The notes: a model not told the origin generated them from the letters alone. Counted from the first letter of the stretch, positions 1-5,960 are shown. The stretch: 7,230 nt of DNA from an uncultured Lachnospiraceae bacterium (GCA_902782815.1 CACZOS010000151.1:1-7230), one strand, 5' to 3'. Numbers and translations are program-made.

Positions 1-2157
1 CTGATTGCCGCCCGTAAGCTGTTTCCTGTTTATTTCGGCTCCGCACTTAAAGATATCGGGGTGGAAGAACTTCTGGCCGGAATAGACCGCTACACTATAG
101 AGCCGGTTTACCCCAGGGAATTCGGTGCCCGGGTCTTCAAGATCACCCACACAGAGCAGGGGGAGCGGCTGACTCACCTCAAGATCACCGGCGGTGTTCT
201 TAAGGTTAAGATGAAGCTTGAAAAAGAAGGAGGAAAGGCAGATCAGATCCGCCTCTATCACGGGAATAAATATGTGTTGGCCGAGGAGGCAGAGGCCGGT
301 ACCATCTGCGCGGTCACCGGTCTTTCGGGAACTGTCGCGGGACAGGGACTGGGGATGGAGAAGGAAGAATTTCCTCCCTTGTTGGAACCGGTACTTTCTT
401 ACAGACTGATCCCCCCGGAAGGGGCTGATCTTCTGAAAGTACTCCATGAACTTAAGCAGCTGGAGGAGGAGGAGCCCCTGCTGCATGTGACCTGGAACCG
501 CCATCTGATGGAGATTCATGTCCAGCTTATGGGCGAAGTGCAGACAGAAATCCTGAAAAGTGTTATGCGGACCCGCTTCGGTCTGGAGGTGGAGTTCGGC
601 CAGGGCAGGATCTTATATAAGGAAACCATAAAAAAACCGGTCATCGGGATCGGTCATTACGAACCTCTGCGGCATTATGCGGAAGTCCAGCTTTTGCTGG
701 AACCCGGGGAACCGGGAAGCGGAGTGAAGGTTAAAAGCCTCTGCAGCGAAGATGTGCTGGACAAAAACTGGCAGAGACTGATCCTGTCCCACATCCTGGA
801 AAAGGAACATGTCGGAGTCCTGGCGGGGATGCCGGTCACCGATGTGGTCATCTCTCTCCTCGCGGGCAGAGCCCATAAAAAACATACGGAGGGCGGCGAT
901 TTTCGGCAGGCAACCTACCGGGCTGTCCGTCAGGGACTTAAAAAAGCCGAGAGTATCCTGCTGGAGCCATGGTATGATTTCCAGCTGGAGGTCCCTTCTG
1001 ACCAGGTCGGCCGTGCCATGACGGATATCCAGCAGAAAGAAGGAACATTTGATTCCCCTGAGACCAGGGAAGATATGACCGTTCTCACGGGAACGGCACC
1101 CGCCTCAACCCTGCAGGATTATCAAAAGGAGATATGGTCCTACACCAGGGGGAGGGGGAGACTTTCGCTGCGGTTAAAAGGGTACCTTCCCTGCCATGAT
1201 CAGGAGGGAACAGTGGAGTCTCTGTCCTACGACAGTGAAAGGGATGTGGACAACCCCTCAGGATCCGTCTTCTGCGCCCATGGGGCAGGTTATGTGGTGC
1301 CCTGGGACAAGGTGGGGGAGTATGCCCATATAAAGGAAAAGACCGAATATATTACCGGGATAAAAGAGCCCGTCTCCCCTCCTGTTCACGCAGGAAAGAC
1401 TCGTAAGACAGACAATGCCGCAGACGGAGCCGAATTTAAGGCAATCTACGAAAGAGAGTTCGGAAAAGCCCGGATCAAGAGAGAGCTGCAGAGGCAGCAG
1501 AGCAGGAGGAGCATCCGCTTTGAAGAAACCCGTTCCGGGGAATACCCGGAAACCGGATCCGGAAAAACGGCTTCCGGAGCAGGAAGATCCCCGGAGGACG
1601 TAAGGGAGAAAAGAAACGGCAGGAACAGGTCCGAAGAGAAGTCCTATCTGCTGGTGGACGGCTATAATATCATCTTTGCCTGGGATGAGCTCAAGCTGCT
1701 GGCCCGGGCGGACCTGGGGGCCGCCAGACTTAAGCTGATGGATATCCTGAGCAATTATCAGGGATTTATCGGGGATACCCTGATCCTCGTTTTCGACGCT
1801 TACAAGGTGGAGGGAAGCCGCGGGGAAATCCTGAAATATCATAATATCCACGTCGTATTTACCAAAGAAAAAGAAACGGCGGACCAGTATATCGAGAAGA
1901 CGACCCACGAGATCGCCGGAAAACACCAGGTAACGGTGGCAACCTCCGACATGATGGAACAGGTCATCGTGATGGGCCAGGGCGCCGCCCGTATATCCGC
2001 CGATGATTTTTACAAGGAGATCGAGCGGGTGGAGGAAGTGATCCGCGGACTGAACTTACAACGCAGGGATAAAAGCAGAAATTATCTTCTGGACTATGCC
2101 CCGGAAGATCTGGTACCCGTCATCGAAGATATCCGTCTGGGCAGAAAAGAATCCTAG
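1..2157 (+). CDS. TetM/EF-G-like translation factor fused to a YacP/Rae1-type NYN endonuclease domain (5' partial)
   Basis: The reading frame is open from base 1, and residues before the first in-window GTG (61) still read like the end of a TetM GTPase domain (LFPVYFGSALKDIG, cf. the G5 region), so the true start and the G1-G4 motifs lie off the left edge. Next come an EF-G domain II-like segment (about 120-350; VFKITHTEQGERL), domain III-like (about 360-620), a TetM-like domain IV (about 640-960; GMPVTDVVISL, DFRQATYRAVRQGLKKAES) and domain V (about 960-1345; LLEPWYDFQLEVP, LRLKGY). A charged linker of roughly 100 residues (about 1345-1644) contains AEFKAIYEREFGK. An NYN domain follows (1645-2040) with the acidic residues expected of PIN-like nucleases: VDGYNII, VFDAYKV, ETADQYIE and TSD. 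TetM-type factors act on the ribosomal A site; B. subtilis Rae1 cuts mRNA there. I infer a ribosome-directed nuclease rather than plain tetracycline resistance. Family assignment is firm; activity is untested. Confidence 0.9.
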   Translation: MIAARKLFPVYFGSALKDIGVEELLAGIDRYTIEPVYPREFGARVFKITHTEQGERLTHLKITGGVLKVKMKLEKEGGKADQIRLYHGNKYVLAEEAEAGTICAVTGLSGTVAGQGLGMEKEEFPPLLEPVLSYRLIPPEGADLLKVLHELKQLEEEEPLLHVTWNRHLMEIHVQLMGEVQTEILKSVMRTRFGLEVEFGQGRILYKETIKKPVIGIGHYEPLRHYAEVQLLLEPGEPGSGVKVKSLCSEDVLDKNWQRLILSHILEKEHVGVLAGMPVTDVVISLLAGRAHKKHTEGGDFRQATYRAVRQGLKKAESILLEPWYDFQLEVPSDQVGRAMTDIQQKEGTFDSPETREDMTVLTGTAPASTLQDYQKEIWSYTRGRGRLSLRLKGYLPCHDQEGTVESLSYDSERDVDNPSGSVFCAHGAGYVVPWDKVGEYAHIKEKTEYITGIKEPVSPPVHAGKTRKTDNAADGAEFKAIYEREFGKARIKRELQRQQSRRSIRFEETRSGEYPETGSGKTASGAGRSPEDVREKRNGRNRSEEKSYLLVDGYNIIFAWDELKLLARADLGAARLKLMDILSNYQGFIGDTLILVFDAYKVEGSRGEILKYHNIHVVFTKEKETADQYIEKTTHEIAGKHQVTVATSDMMEQVIVMGQGAARISADDFYKEIERVEEVIRGLNLQRRDKSRNYLLDYAPEDLVPVIEDIRLGRKES

Positions 2158-2183
2158 AGTTTTTTCCATCCTGCTGATATAAT
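2155..2183 (+). promoter_or_regulatory. Extended -10 promoter for the small protein/TetR pair
   Basis: A perfect TATAAT (2178-2183) is preceded by TG at 2175-2176, giving an extended -10 element. The hexamer 17 bases upstream (2155-2160, TAGAGT) matches the -35 consensus at only three positions, as is common for extended -10 promoters. Transcription would start near 2190. The short leader holds an inverted repeat, GATCT/AGATC around 2195-2207, before the ribosome binding site. The promoter overlaps the stop codon of the preceding gene. Confidence 0.6.
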
Positions 2184-2234
2184 GAATCTGGGTTGATCTG
2201 AAAGATCTATATCAAGTAATACAGGAGGAGAACA

Positions 2235-2432
2235 ATGGAACAGGAAATCATCAGATTCGAGAATAAAATGAAATCATGCACATCCATGACCGACCTTCTT
2301 ATCGCCATGTCCGCCTGGCAGGGGTTCTGCCGGAACAACACGCTGACCGATGAGCAGAAGAGAAGGGTGGATGAGGCCTATCTGACCGCGGAAGCCCAGC
2401 TGATCAAACAGGTGAAAACCAGCCTGTGGTAA
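2235..2432 (+). CDS. Small protein of unknown function, 65 residues
   Basis: I do not recognise this protein. It is short, rich in charged residues and probably all-helical, with no signal peptide or membrane segment. It begins MEQEIIRFENKMKS and ends in KQVKTSLW. The start is well supported: AGGAGG at 2223-2228 lies six bases before the ATG, and an extended -10 promoter lies about 50 bases upstream. The TetR-family gene starts 42 bases after its stop with its own ribosome binding site and no terminator between, so the two are probably co-transcribed. That makes a role linked to the regulator possible, but nothing in the sequence shows one. The coding call rests on ribosome binding site, promoter and composition. 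Confidence 0.7.
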   Translation: MEQEIIRFENKMKSCTSMTDLLIAMSAWQGFCRNNTLTDEQKRRVDEAYLTAEAQLIKQVKTSLW

Positions 2433-2474
2433 GCGGAAAAGAGACCGGATCGGGACTTCTACGGAGGGGACAGG

Positions 2475-3047
2475 ATGCAGAATCAGGGAAGCAGCACCAA
2501 GGAGAGGATATCGAAGGCCATAAAGGATCTGACCGGCAGGAAATCCTTTCACAAGATCACCATCAATGATATAGCTTCGGAATGCGGGATGACCAGAGAG
2601 AATTTTTATTATCATTTCCGGGATAAATACGATATCCTGAACTGGATCTTCCTCAAGGAGGTGGCGGAGCCCATCGCCCCGACCGGGGATTTTATCATGT
2701 GGATGGAAGAACTGATCCTGTGTGTCAGTGCAGGGCGGGGTTTTTATGTCAGAGTGCTCCACGATGAGGGGAGAGAAGTACTCAAGGCTGTTTTCTACCC
2801 GGTTATGGAAGAAAAGATCCGGGAGACGGTCCGGATTTCCCTTGAGCCCCCTTCAGCGAAAAGCAGGGAAAAAGAAGATCTTGTCACCTCTTTCTTTACC
2901 GATGCTTTTATCGACCTGCTCTTCCGTCAGGTTATAGAGAAGGAAATAACGGATGCCGGCCGGTTTGATGATAATTTTGAGTTCCTTATCTGCAATTTCT
3001 TACCTTTCGTAAGAAATCAGAAAGAAAACAAATTGGTCAAAGGGTAA
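2475..3047 (+). CDS. TetR/AcrR-family transcriptional regulator
   Basis: This 190-residue protein has the usual TetR length and layout. The N-terminal DNA-binding domain spans about residues 8-55: a helix with TKERISKAIKDL, then ITINDIASECGMTRENFYYHF, the classic helix-turn-helix with the Y-Y-H-F end of the recognition helix, followed by DKYDILNWIF. The C-terminal ligand/dimer domain is diverged and resembles the short DhaS-like subgroup, so the effector cannot be named. GGAGGGG at 2463-2469 lies seven bases before the ATG and fixes the start. It follows the 65-residue gene and precedes, on the same strand, the separately promoted membrane protein. Inverted repeats between it and that gene are candidate operators, so it may control itself, the membrane protein or both; this is inferred from position only. 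No clear intrinsic terminator follows it. Confidence 0.92.
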   Translation: MQNQGSSTKERISKAIKDLTGRKSFHKITINDIASECGMTRENFYYHFRDKYDILNWIFLKEVAEPIAPTGDFIMWMEELILCVSAGRGFYVRVLHDEGREVLKAVFYPVMEEKIRETVRISLEPPSAKSREKEDLVTSFFTDAFIDLLFRQVIEKEITDAGRFDDNFEFLICNFLPFVRNQKENKLVKG

Positions 3048-3086
3048 AATATAGCAATTATGTCCAATATTATTCTCAAAATATTA

Positions 3087-3108
3087 ATACTTTCTCTACA
3101 AAAAGTAT
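3087..3108. repeat. 7-bp inverted repeat, candidate operator
   Basis: ATACTTT (3087-3093) and AAAGTAT (3102-3108) are exact inverted repeats separated by eight bases. The overall span of 22 bp suits a dimeric repressor such as a TetR-family protein, and the site lies 40 bases after the TetR gene and about 90 bases before the promoter of the membrane protein. There is no U-tract, so it is not an intrinsic terminator. Binding is not shown by the sequence. Confidence 0.35.
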
Positions 3109-3148
3109 AGAAGTGTCGGACAGACCGGCCTTCCGATACGAAAATAAA

Positions 3149-3177
3149 TTGTAAGAAATGTGTAAGATTTATTACAA
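3149..3177. repeat. Overlapping direct and inverted repeats upstream of the strong promoter
   Basis: TGTAAGA occurs twice at an 11-bp step (3150-3156 and 3161-3167), about one helical turn. In addition, TTGTAA (3149-3154) and TTACAA (3172-3177) form an inverted repeat. The block ends 18 bases before the -35 hexamer of the membrane-protein promoter, a position suited to an activator. Response regulators of the OmpR/PhoB class bind direct repeats with this spacing, but the sequence alone cannot name the factor. Confidence 0.35.
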
Positions 3178-3194
3178 AAACAAAAAAATGTGAA

Positions 3195-3223
3195 AAGACA
3201 AAGCAGGATAAACATGTTATATT
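3195..3223 (+). promoter_or_regulatory. Strong sigma-A-type promoter of the membrane-protein gene
   Basis: The -35 hexamer AAGACA (3195-3200, four of six matches) is separated by 17 bases from the -10 hexamer TATATT (3218-3223, five of six). TG at 3215-3216 makes it an extended -10. Long A-runs just upstream (3176-3197) resemble an UP element. Transcription would begin near 3230, leaving a leader of about 45 bases. Confidence 0.7.
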
Positions 3224-3276
3224 ATGGATAACACGTAGTGTAATACTTATTTATTTATCTAAGAAGGAGGAAAACT

Positions 3277-4179
3277 ATGAATATTTTCGCACTTATTGCT
3301 GCTTTTGGCGGTGGCGCATTCGCTGCTGCAATCGGTGGTGTGGAAGCCTTTATCTTTACCGGTATCCTTTCCATTATCGGTGCTGTTGCAGGTATGGCTG
3401 GTGCCGCTGATGCTTCCGGTACTCTGATCAACATGGCATTCGGTTCTTTCTTCGGACCGCACATTTCTTTCGCAGGCGCTGTTGCAGGTGCTGCTTATGC
3501 AAAGAAAAAAGGCGTTCTTGAGAACGGTGCTGACATCGTTACACCTCTCGTTGGCTTAAATGAGCCGGACACCTTATTAGTTGGTGGTGTATTTGGTGTT
3601 ATCGGTTTCTTACTTAAGACTTTCATCGTTGACAATCTCTTTGCCGGAACTATTTCCCCGAGATTAGTAACAGACGGTCCCGGAATCGTTGTATTCTTCT
3701 CCGCTGTTATCGTACGTCTTGTATTCGGTGGCAAGTTAAGAACATCCGACAGAGTTATCTCTGAAGGCAAAGTATTCACAAACACACTCGTTATGAGCAT
3801 CTGCTACTCCATCGTAGTTGCCGGCGTTTACGCTTGGATGGCTTCTACCGGTGCTGAGGGCACATTCGCAGGTCTGTACCATGTACTTATCTTCGGTCTT
3901 GCTGCTGTTGGTTTAACATTCGCTGTTGCAGGACATGCTTATGCCGGACATCATCATGTATGGATCATCGCTGCTGAGGCTGCTGTTCAGTCCTACGCAC
4001 ATACAGGCAATGCATTCGCATGCTTGATCTGTGGTGTTATCTGCGGTACAATCGCTGGTATCCTTGGCGATGTTGATGGTAACGTATTCAACTGCGGTAC
4101 TGATTCCCATATCGATAACCCTGCATTCGCTATCTTTATCATGACATTCGTTGTCAATGCAATTTGGCCGGCTGTTTGA
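3277..4179 (+). CDS. Polytopic membrane protein of unknown function, probably highly expressed
   Basis: This is a 300-residue, very hydrophobic protein rich in Gly and Ala, with about eight to ten membrane segments (roughly residues 2-20, 22-42, 98-115, 134-150, 166-187, 196-220, 225-240, 245-265, 283-300). It has no cleavable signal peptide. I do not recognise a characterised family; it resembles uncharacterised permease-like proteins. Polar motifs sit within hydrophobic stretches: GPHISFAG near 60-67, AGHAYAGHHH near 218-227, ENGAD and NEPDTLL near 82-100, and FNCGTD with DNPAF near 270-284. The paired motifs suggest an internal duplication and a conserved pore or binding site. AAGGAGG (3264-3270) is six bases before the ATG. 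Codons are strongly biased to GGT, GCT/GCA, GTT and AAC, unlike the neighbours, as in abundant proteins. With its own promoter and strong terminator it forms a single-gene unit. Confidence 0.9.
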   Translation: MNIFALIAAFGGGAFAAAIGGVEAFIFTGILSIIGAVAGMAGAADASGTLINMAFGSFFGPHISFAGAVAGAAYAKKKGVLENGADIVTPLVGLNEPDTLLVGGVFGVIGFLLKTFIVDNLFAGTISPRLVTDGPGIVVFFSAVIVRLVFGGKLRTSDRVISEGKVFTNTLVMSICYSIVVAGVYAWMASTGAEGTFAGLYHVLIFGLAAVGLTFAVAGHAYAGHHHVWIIAAEAAVQSYAHTGNAFACLICGVICGTIAGILGDVDGNVFNCGTDSHIDNPAFAIFIMTFVVNAIWPAV

Positions 4180-4242
4180 TAATAAATATAATTTAGATTT
4201 TTAGGTAATGTTTTAATAAAATTAAGTATTACATGAAATCGG

Positions 4243-4273
4243 GAGATGCCTCATATGAGGCATCTCTTTTTTT
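4243..4273 (+). terminator. Strong intrinsic terminator of the membrane-protein gene
   Basis: Positions 4243-4266 form a perfect 24-bp palindrome centred on CATATG (arms GAGATGCCTC / GAGGCATCTC), followed at once by seven T residues (4267-4273). This gives a stem of at least ten pairs with a four-base loop and a U-tract. It starts 63 bases after the stop codon. Confidence 0.95.
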
Positions 4274-4398
4274 ATCGTATAAGTCCAGTGCCATGCAGCG
4301 GGAGCAATCCGAACTTATACGAACGTCATGCTTGCATGTAAGGCTGTTCAGATATATGGCACGACAAGCGATATCGAGATGAAGTGCGAACATCCATT
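4274..4398. other. Gene-free spacer with several inverted repeats
   Basis: I see no convincing gene in this stretch between two terminators. It is rich in inverted repeats: TCGTATAAGT (4275-4284) with ACTTATACGA (4313-4322), ten perfect pairs around a 28-base loop; GTGCCAT (4288-4294) with ATGGCAC (4356-4362); CATGC/GCATG (4327-4338); and the palindrome CGATATCG (4369-4376). The first two pairings cannot both form as one simple nested hairpin. The stretch may be an intergenic repeat element or a remnant of a structured RNA; no matching family is recognised and no promoter for it is evident. Confidence 0.4.
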
Positions 4399-4445
4399 AA
4401 AAAAAGGGGTACCCACCGTTTATGGTGGATACCTCTCCGTTTTTT
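4399..4445 (-). terminator. Intrinsic terminator of the CbiT-like gene, possibly bidirectional
   Basis: Positions 4408-4417 pair with 4424-4433 around a six-base loop. Read on the minus strand the stem is unbroken, with a G-U pair at 4412/4429, and is followed by seven U residues (A-run 4399-4405). On the plus strand the same pair is a C-A mismatch and the T-run (4440-4445) is separated from the stem by a few bases, so termination should favour the minus strand. It begins about 15 bases after the minus-strand stop codon. Confidence 0.85.
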
Positions 4446-4448
4446 CAT

Positions 4449-5363
4449 TTACATTGGTTCCGCGCTCAAAATCCAGGGAACAGGTTTCGCTTCAAATACA
4501 TTTTTATTGTTCAGTTTTGAGATGGAAATCTGGATCAGCTCGGTCTGCTGCAGATTATACTTTTTCAGGACATCTATAATATAGGAAAGGATATTCAGTT
4601 CCAGGGTGTAAACCACAAATTTCATCTCCGGATTGAGCCCCAGAAGATTTTTTACCTCCTCCTCAAACCGCTCTGTGGCTACGATGAAAGACAGATTCGG
4701 AATGGGAAGTCCTTTCATGGATTCTTTGGACGTGTCATCTACGATGGAAATATTATGAATGCCAAACTTTGTCAGGTTTTCTTCCAGGGACTGCCGGTCG
4801 GATTTTCGGTACTCCACAGCAATGATCTCTCCCTCACTGGCAATGATGGCGGATTCGATAGCGATGCTTTCCCCGCTGATGATGCAGATGGTATCCTGGT
4901 CATCCAGATGGAGCTTATTGACGATGATCGCTCTGATCTCACTGGCCACATACTGGACGGATCCGGGAGAGAAGCTGTCGTTGCGTATTCCGCGATTATA
5001 GGAGCTTCTGGCACTGGGATTGATGATCAGCATGGCACAGGGACCGCTGAGCTCTGTGTCGATCATATCCGAGATCTTGCATATCCTGATCTTTGATTCG
5101 GTATTCGGTGTCAATCCGGTTTTGAACCACAGATCACAATCCCCCAGACCGCTCTCCCAGAGCGTGAAGAAAAAGCCGGGATCATTTGCGTCGGCAAGTA
5201 CCAGCAGCCTCTTATGGGTTTCGATCATGGGAATGAGATTTTTCTTCTTTTTACTGACGTCCACCAGCTTGATCTTTTCAATCTCGAGGCCGGCCCTGTT
5301 GGAATAATACTGAAGCCATGACAAAACATTATCATTTGAGAAAATCGAAGTATTCTGACTCAA
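4449..5363 (-). CDS. Degenerate CbiE/CbiT (CobL)-like protein
   Basis: This 304-residue protein resembles the precorrin-6Y methyltransferase/decarboxylase family of cobalamin synthesis but is shortened and altered. Residues about 49-115 resemble the second half of a CbiE domain (LLVLADANDPGFFFTLWESGLGDCD and on to a hydrophobic strand ending in NP). Residues about 126-285 follow the CbiT pattern: RNDSFSPGSVQYVASEIRAII, then a strand and loop TICIISGESIAIES, then IIAVEYRKSD and NLTKFGIHNISIV. The SAM-binding loop of CbiT, normally D-[IV]-G-A-G-[ST]-G, reads I-I-S-G-E-S-I (161-167), so the aspartate and the glycine pattern are lost. The N-terminal SAM-binding part of CbiE is missing too. No cobalamin genes are nearby. 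I infer a non-catalytic or repurposed protein. The start is TTG at 5363, seven bases after GGAGG (5371-5375). It has its own promoter and terminator. Confidence 0.7.
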   Translation of the reverse strand: MSQNTSIFSNDNVLSWLQYYSNRAGLEIEKIKLVDVSKKKKNLIPMIETHKRLLVLADANDPGFFFTLWESGLGDCDLWFKTGLTPNTESKIRICKISDMIDTELSGPCAMLIINPSARSSYNRGIRNDSFSPGSVQYVASEIRAIIVNKLHLDDQDTICIISGESIAIESAIIASEGEIIAVEYRKSDRQSLEENLTKFGIHNISIVDDTSKESMKGLPIPNLSFIVATERFEEEVKNLLGLNPEMKFVVYTLELNILSYIIDVLKKYNLQQTELIQISISKLNNKNVFEAKPVPWILSAEPM

Positions 5364-5369
5364 AATAAT

Positions 5370-5380
5370 CCCTCCTTCTT
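5370..5380 (-). promoter_or_regulatory. Ribosome binding site fixing a TTG start
   Basis: On the minus strand AAGAAGGAGGG lies at 5380-5370, seven bases before the TTG at 5363-5361. No ATG or GTG in frame is better placed, so this strong site supports the unusual start codon. Confidence 0.8.
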
Positions 5381-5410
5381 CTATGATCCTTCATCTTATT
5401 TTCTGTTTTA

Positions 5411-5439
5411 ATTATAGTATTTGATCAGGGAAAAGGCAA
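5411..5439 (-). promoter_or_regulatory. Promoter of the CbiT-like gene
   Basis: On the minus strand TTGCCT (5439-5434, four of six matches) is followed after 17 bases by a perfect TATAAT (5416-5411). Transcription would start near 5404, giving a leader of about 40 bases. It is back to back with the plus-strand promoter at 5461-5489 without overlap. Confidence 0.75.
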
Positions 5440-5460
5440 TGATGTAATTCTGTTTTTGGC

Positions 5461-5489
5461 TTGTAAAACCGGGAGAAAAGGGGTAAAAT
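5461..5489 (+). promoter_or_regulatory. Promoter of the SecB-like gene
   Basis: TTGTAA (5461-5466, four of six matches) and TAAAAT (5484-5489, five of six) are 17 bases apart. The predicted start near 5496 would leave a very short leader holding little more than the ribosome binding site at 5501-5508. This supports translation starting at 5516 rather than at the earlier in-frame ATG at 5456, which lies upstream of this promoter. Confidence 0.55.
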
Positions 5490-5515
5490 GGTTAAGTGGG
5501 AAAGGAGGAGATACC

Positions 5516-5929
5516 ATGAAGCTGGAATTGCGAGGAGTCCGGGTTAACCGGTGTATTTTCGAGAACAGGATGGGACCCAACACAAAAGTGAACCTTAAAG
5601 TCGATACACGCACCCAGATAAACATCCCCAAGGATTTCAAAAAGGGATCTGCGGGAAATGTGGTTACCAGAATGGTGGTAGGATCCCCTCTGGACGCGCT
5701 CTATTTGTATCTTGAACAGGTGGCAACCTTTATGGATGAGGATCCTGCTCCCCAGGCCCCGGTGGACCAGGAGACGATGATGAGTCTCTTTAAGACCATC
5801 TGTGTGCCCATGGCCAACGAGGAGATGGAAAACACATTGAAACAGCTCTGTGCTTCCTATCATATTCCCGAGATCAGGCTGCAGAAAAACCCAAAAAGTG
5901 TTGCCGATCCACATAATTACATCAATTAG
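5516..5929 (+). CDS. SecB-like protein, 137 residues (tentative)
   Basis: The start is set by AAAGGAGG (5501-5508), seven bases before ATG 5516; the in-frame ATG at 5456 has no such site. The N-terminal half (residues 1-70) alternates polar and hydrophobic residues as in a beta-sheet (MKLELRGVRVNRCIFENR, KVNLKVDTRTQINIP). After a Pro-rich turn near 76-82 comes a helical part ending MANEEMENTLKQLCASYHIPEIRLQ (99-123). This order, with an aromatic end to the sheet (VATF) and a closing P-x-A ... helix ... IPxIxL, resembles the SecB export-chaperone fold, whose last helix pair reads similarly. It is an outline match only; the similarity is too weak to assign chaperone function, and no toxin or secretion gene is adjacent. 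The protein has no signal peptide or membrane segment. It is divergently transcribed from the CbiT-like gene. No clear terminator follows. Confidence 0.75.
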   Translation: MKLELRGVRVNRCIFENRMGPNTKVNLKVDTRTQINIPKDFKKGSAGNVVTRMVVGSPLDALYLYLEQVATFMDEDPAPQAPVDQETMMSLFKTICVPMANEEMENTLKQLCASYHIPEIRLQKNPKSVADPHNYIN

Positions 5930-5960
5930 TGAAAAAATTATCAAAATAGAACAAAAAGGT

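Noticed and set aside
61..63. GTG as the start of the TetM-like protein
   Set aside because: The same frame is open from base 1 and the preceding 20 codons encode TetM-like sequence, so this is an internal valine codon.
1258..1926. Long minus-strand open frame of 222 codons
   Set aside because: It lies wholly inside the linker/NYN coding region, lacks recognisable domains and has no supporting promoter or ribosome binding site.
1..2157. Calling the first gene a tetracycline resistance gene
   Set aside because: It has the TetM-like domain set but is fused to a nuclease and diverged in domain IV; family membership does not establish resistance.
3116..3136. TCGGA/TCCGA inverted repeat as terminator of the TetR gene
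   Set aside because: The arms are only five bases with an 11-base gap and there is no T-run after it.
3149..3177. Rex or PhoP binding site
   Set aside because: The repeats only partly match either consensus, so no specific regulator is named.
4328..4584. Plus-strand open frames of 66-83 codons
   Set aside because: They run through the spacer repeats, the terminator hairpin and the antisense 3' end of the CbiT-like gene, and have no ribosome binding site.
5456..5515. N-terminal extension of the SecB-like protein from ATG 5456
   Set aside because: It has no ribosome binding site and lies upstream of the predicted promoter, whereas ATG 5516 has a strong site seven bases before it.
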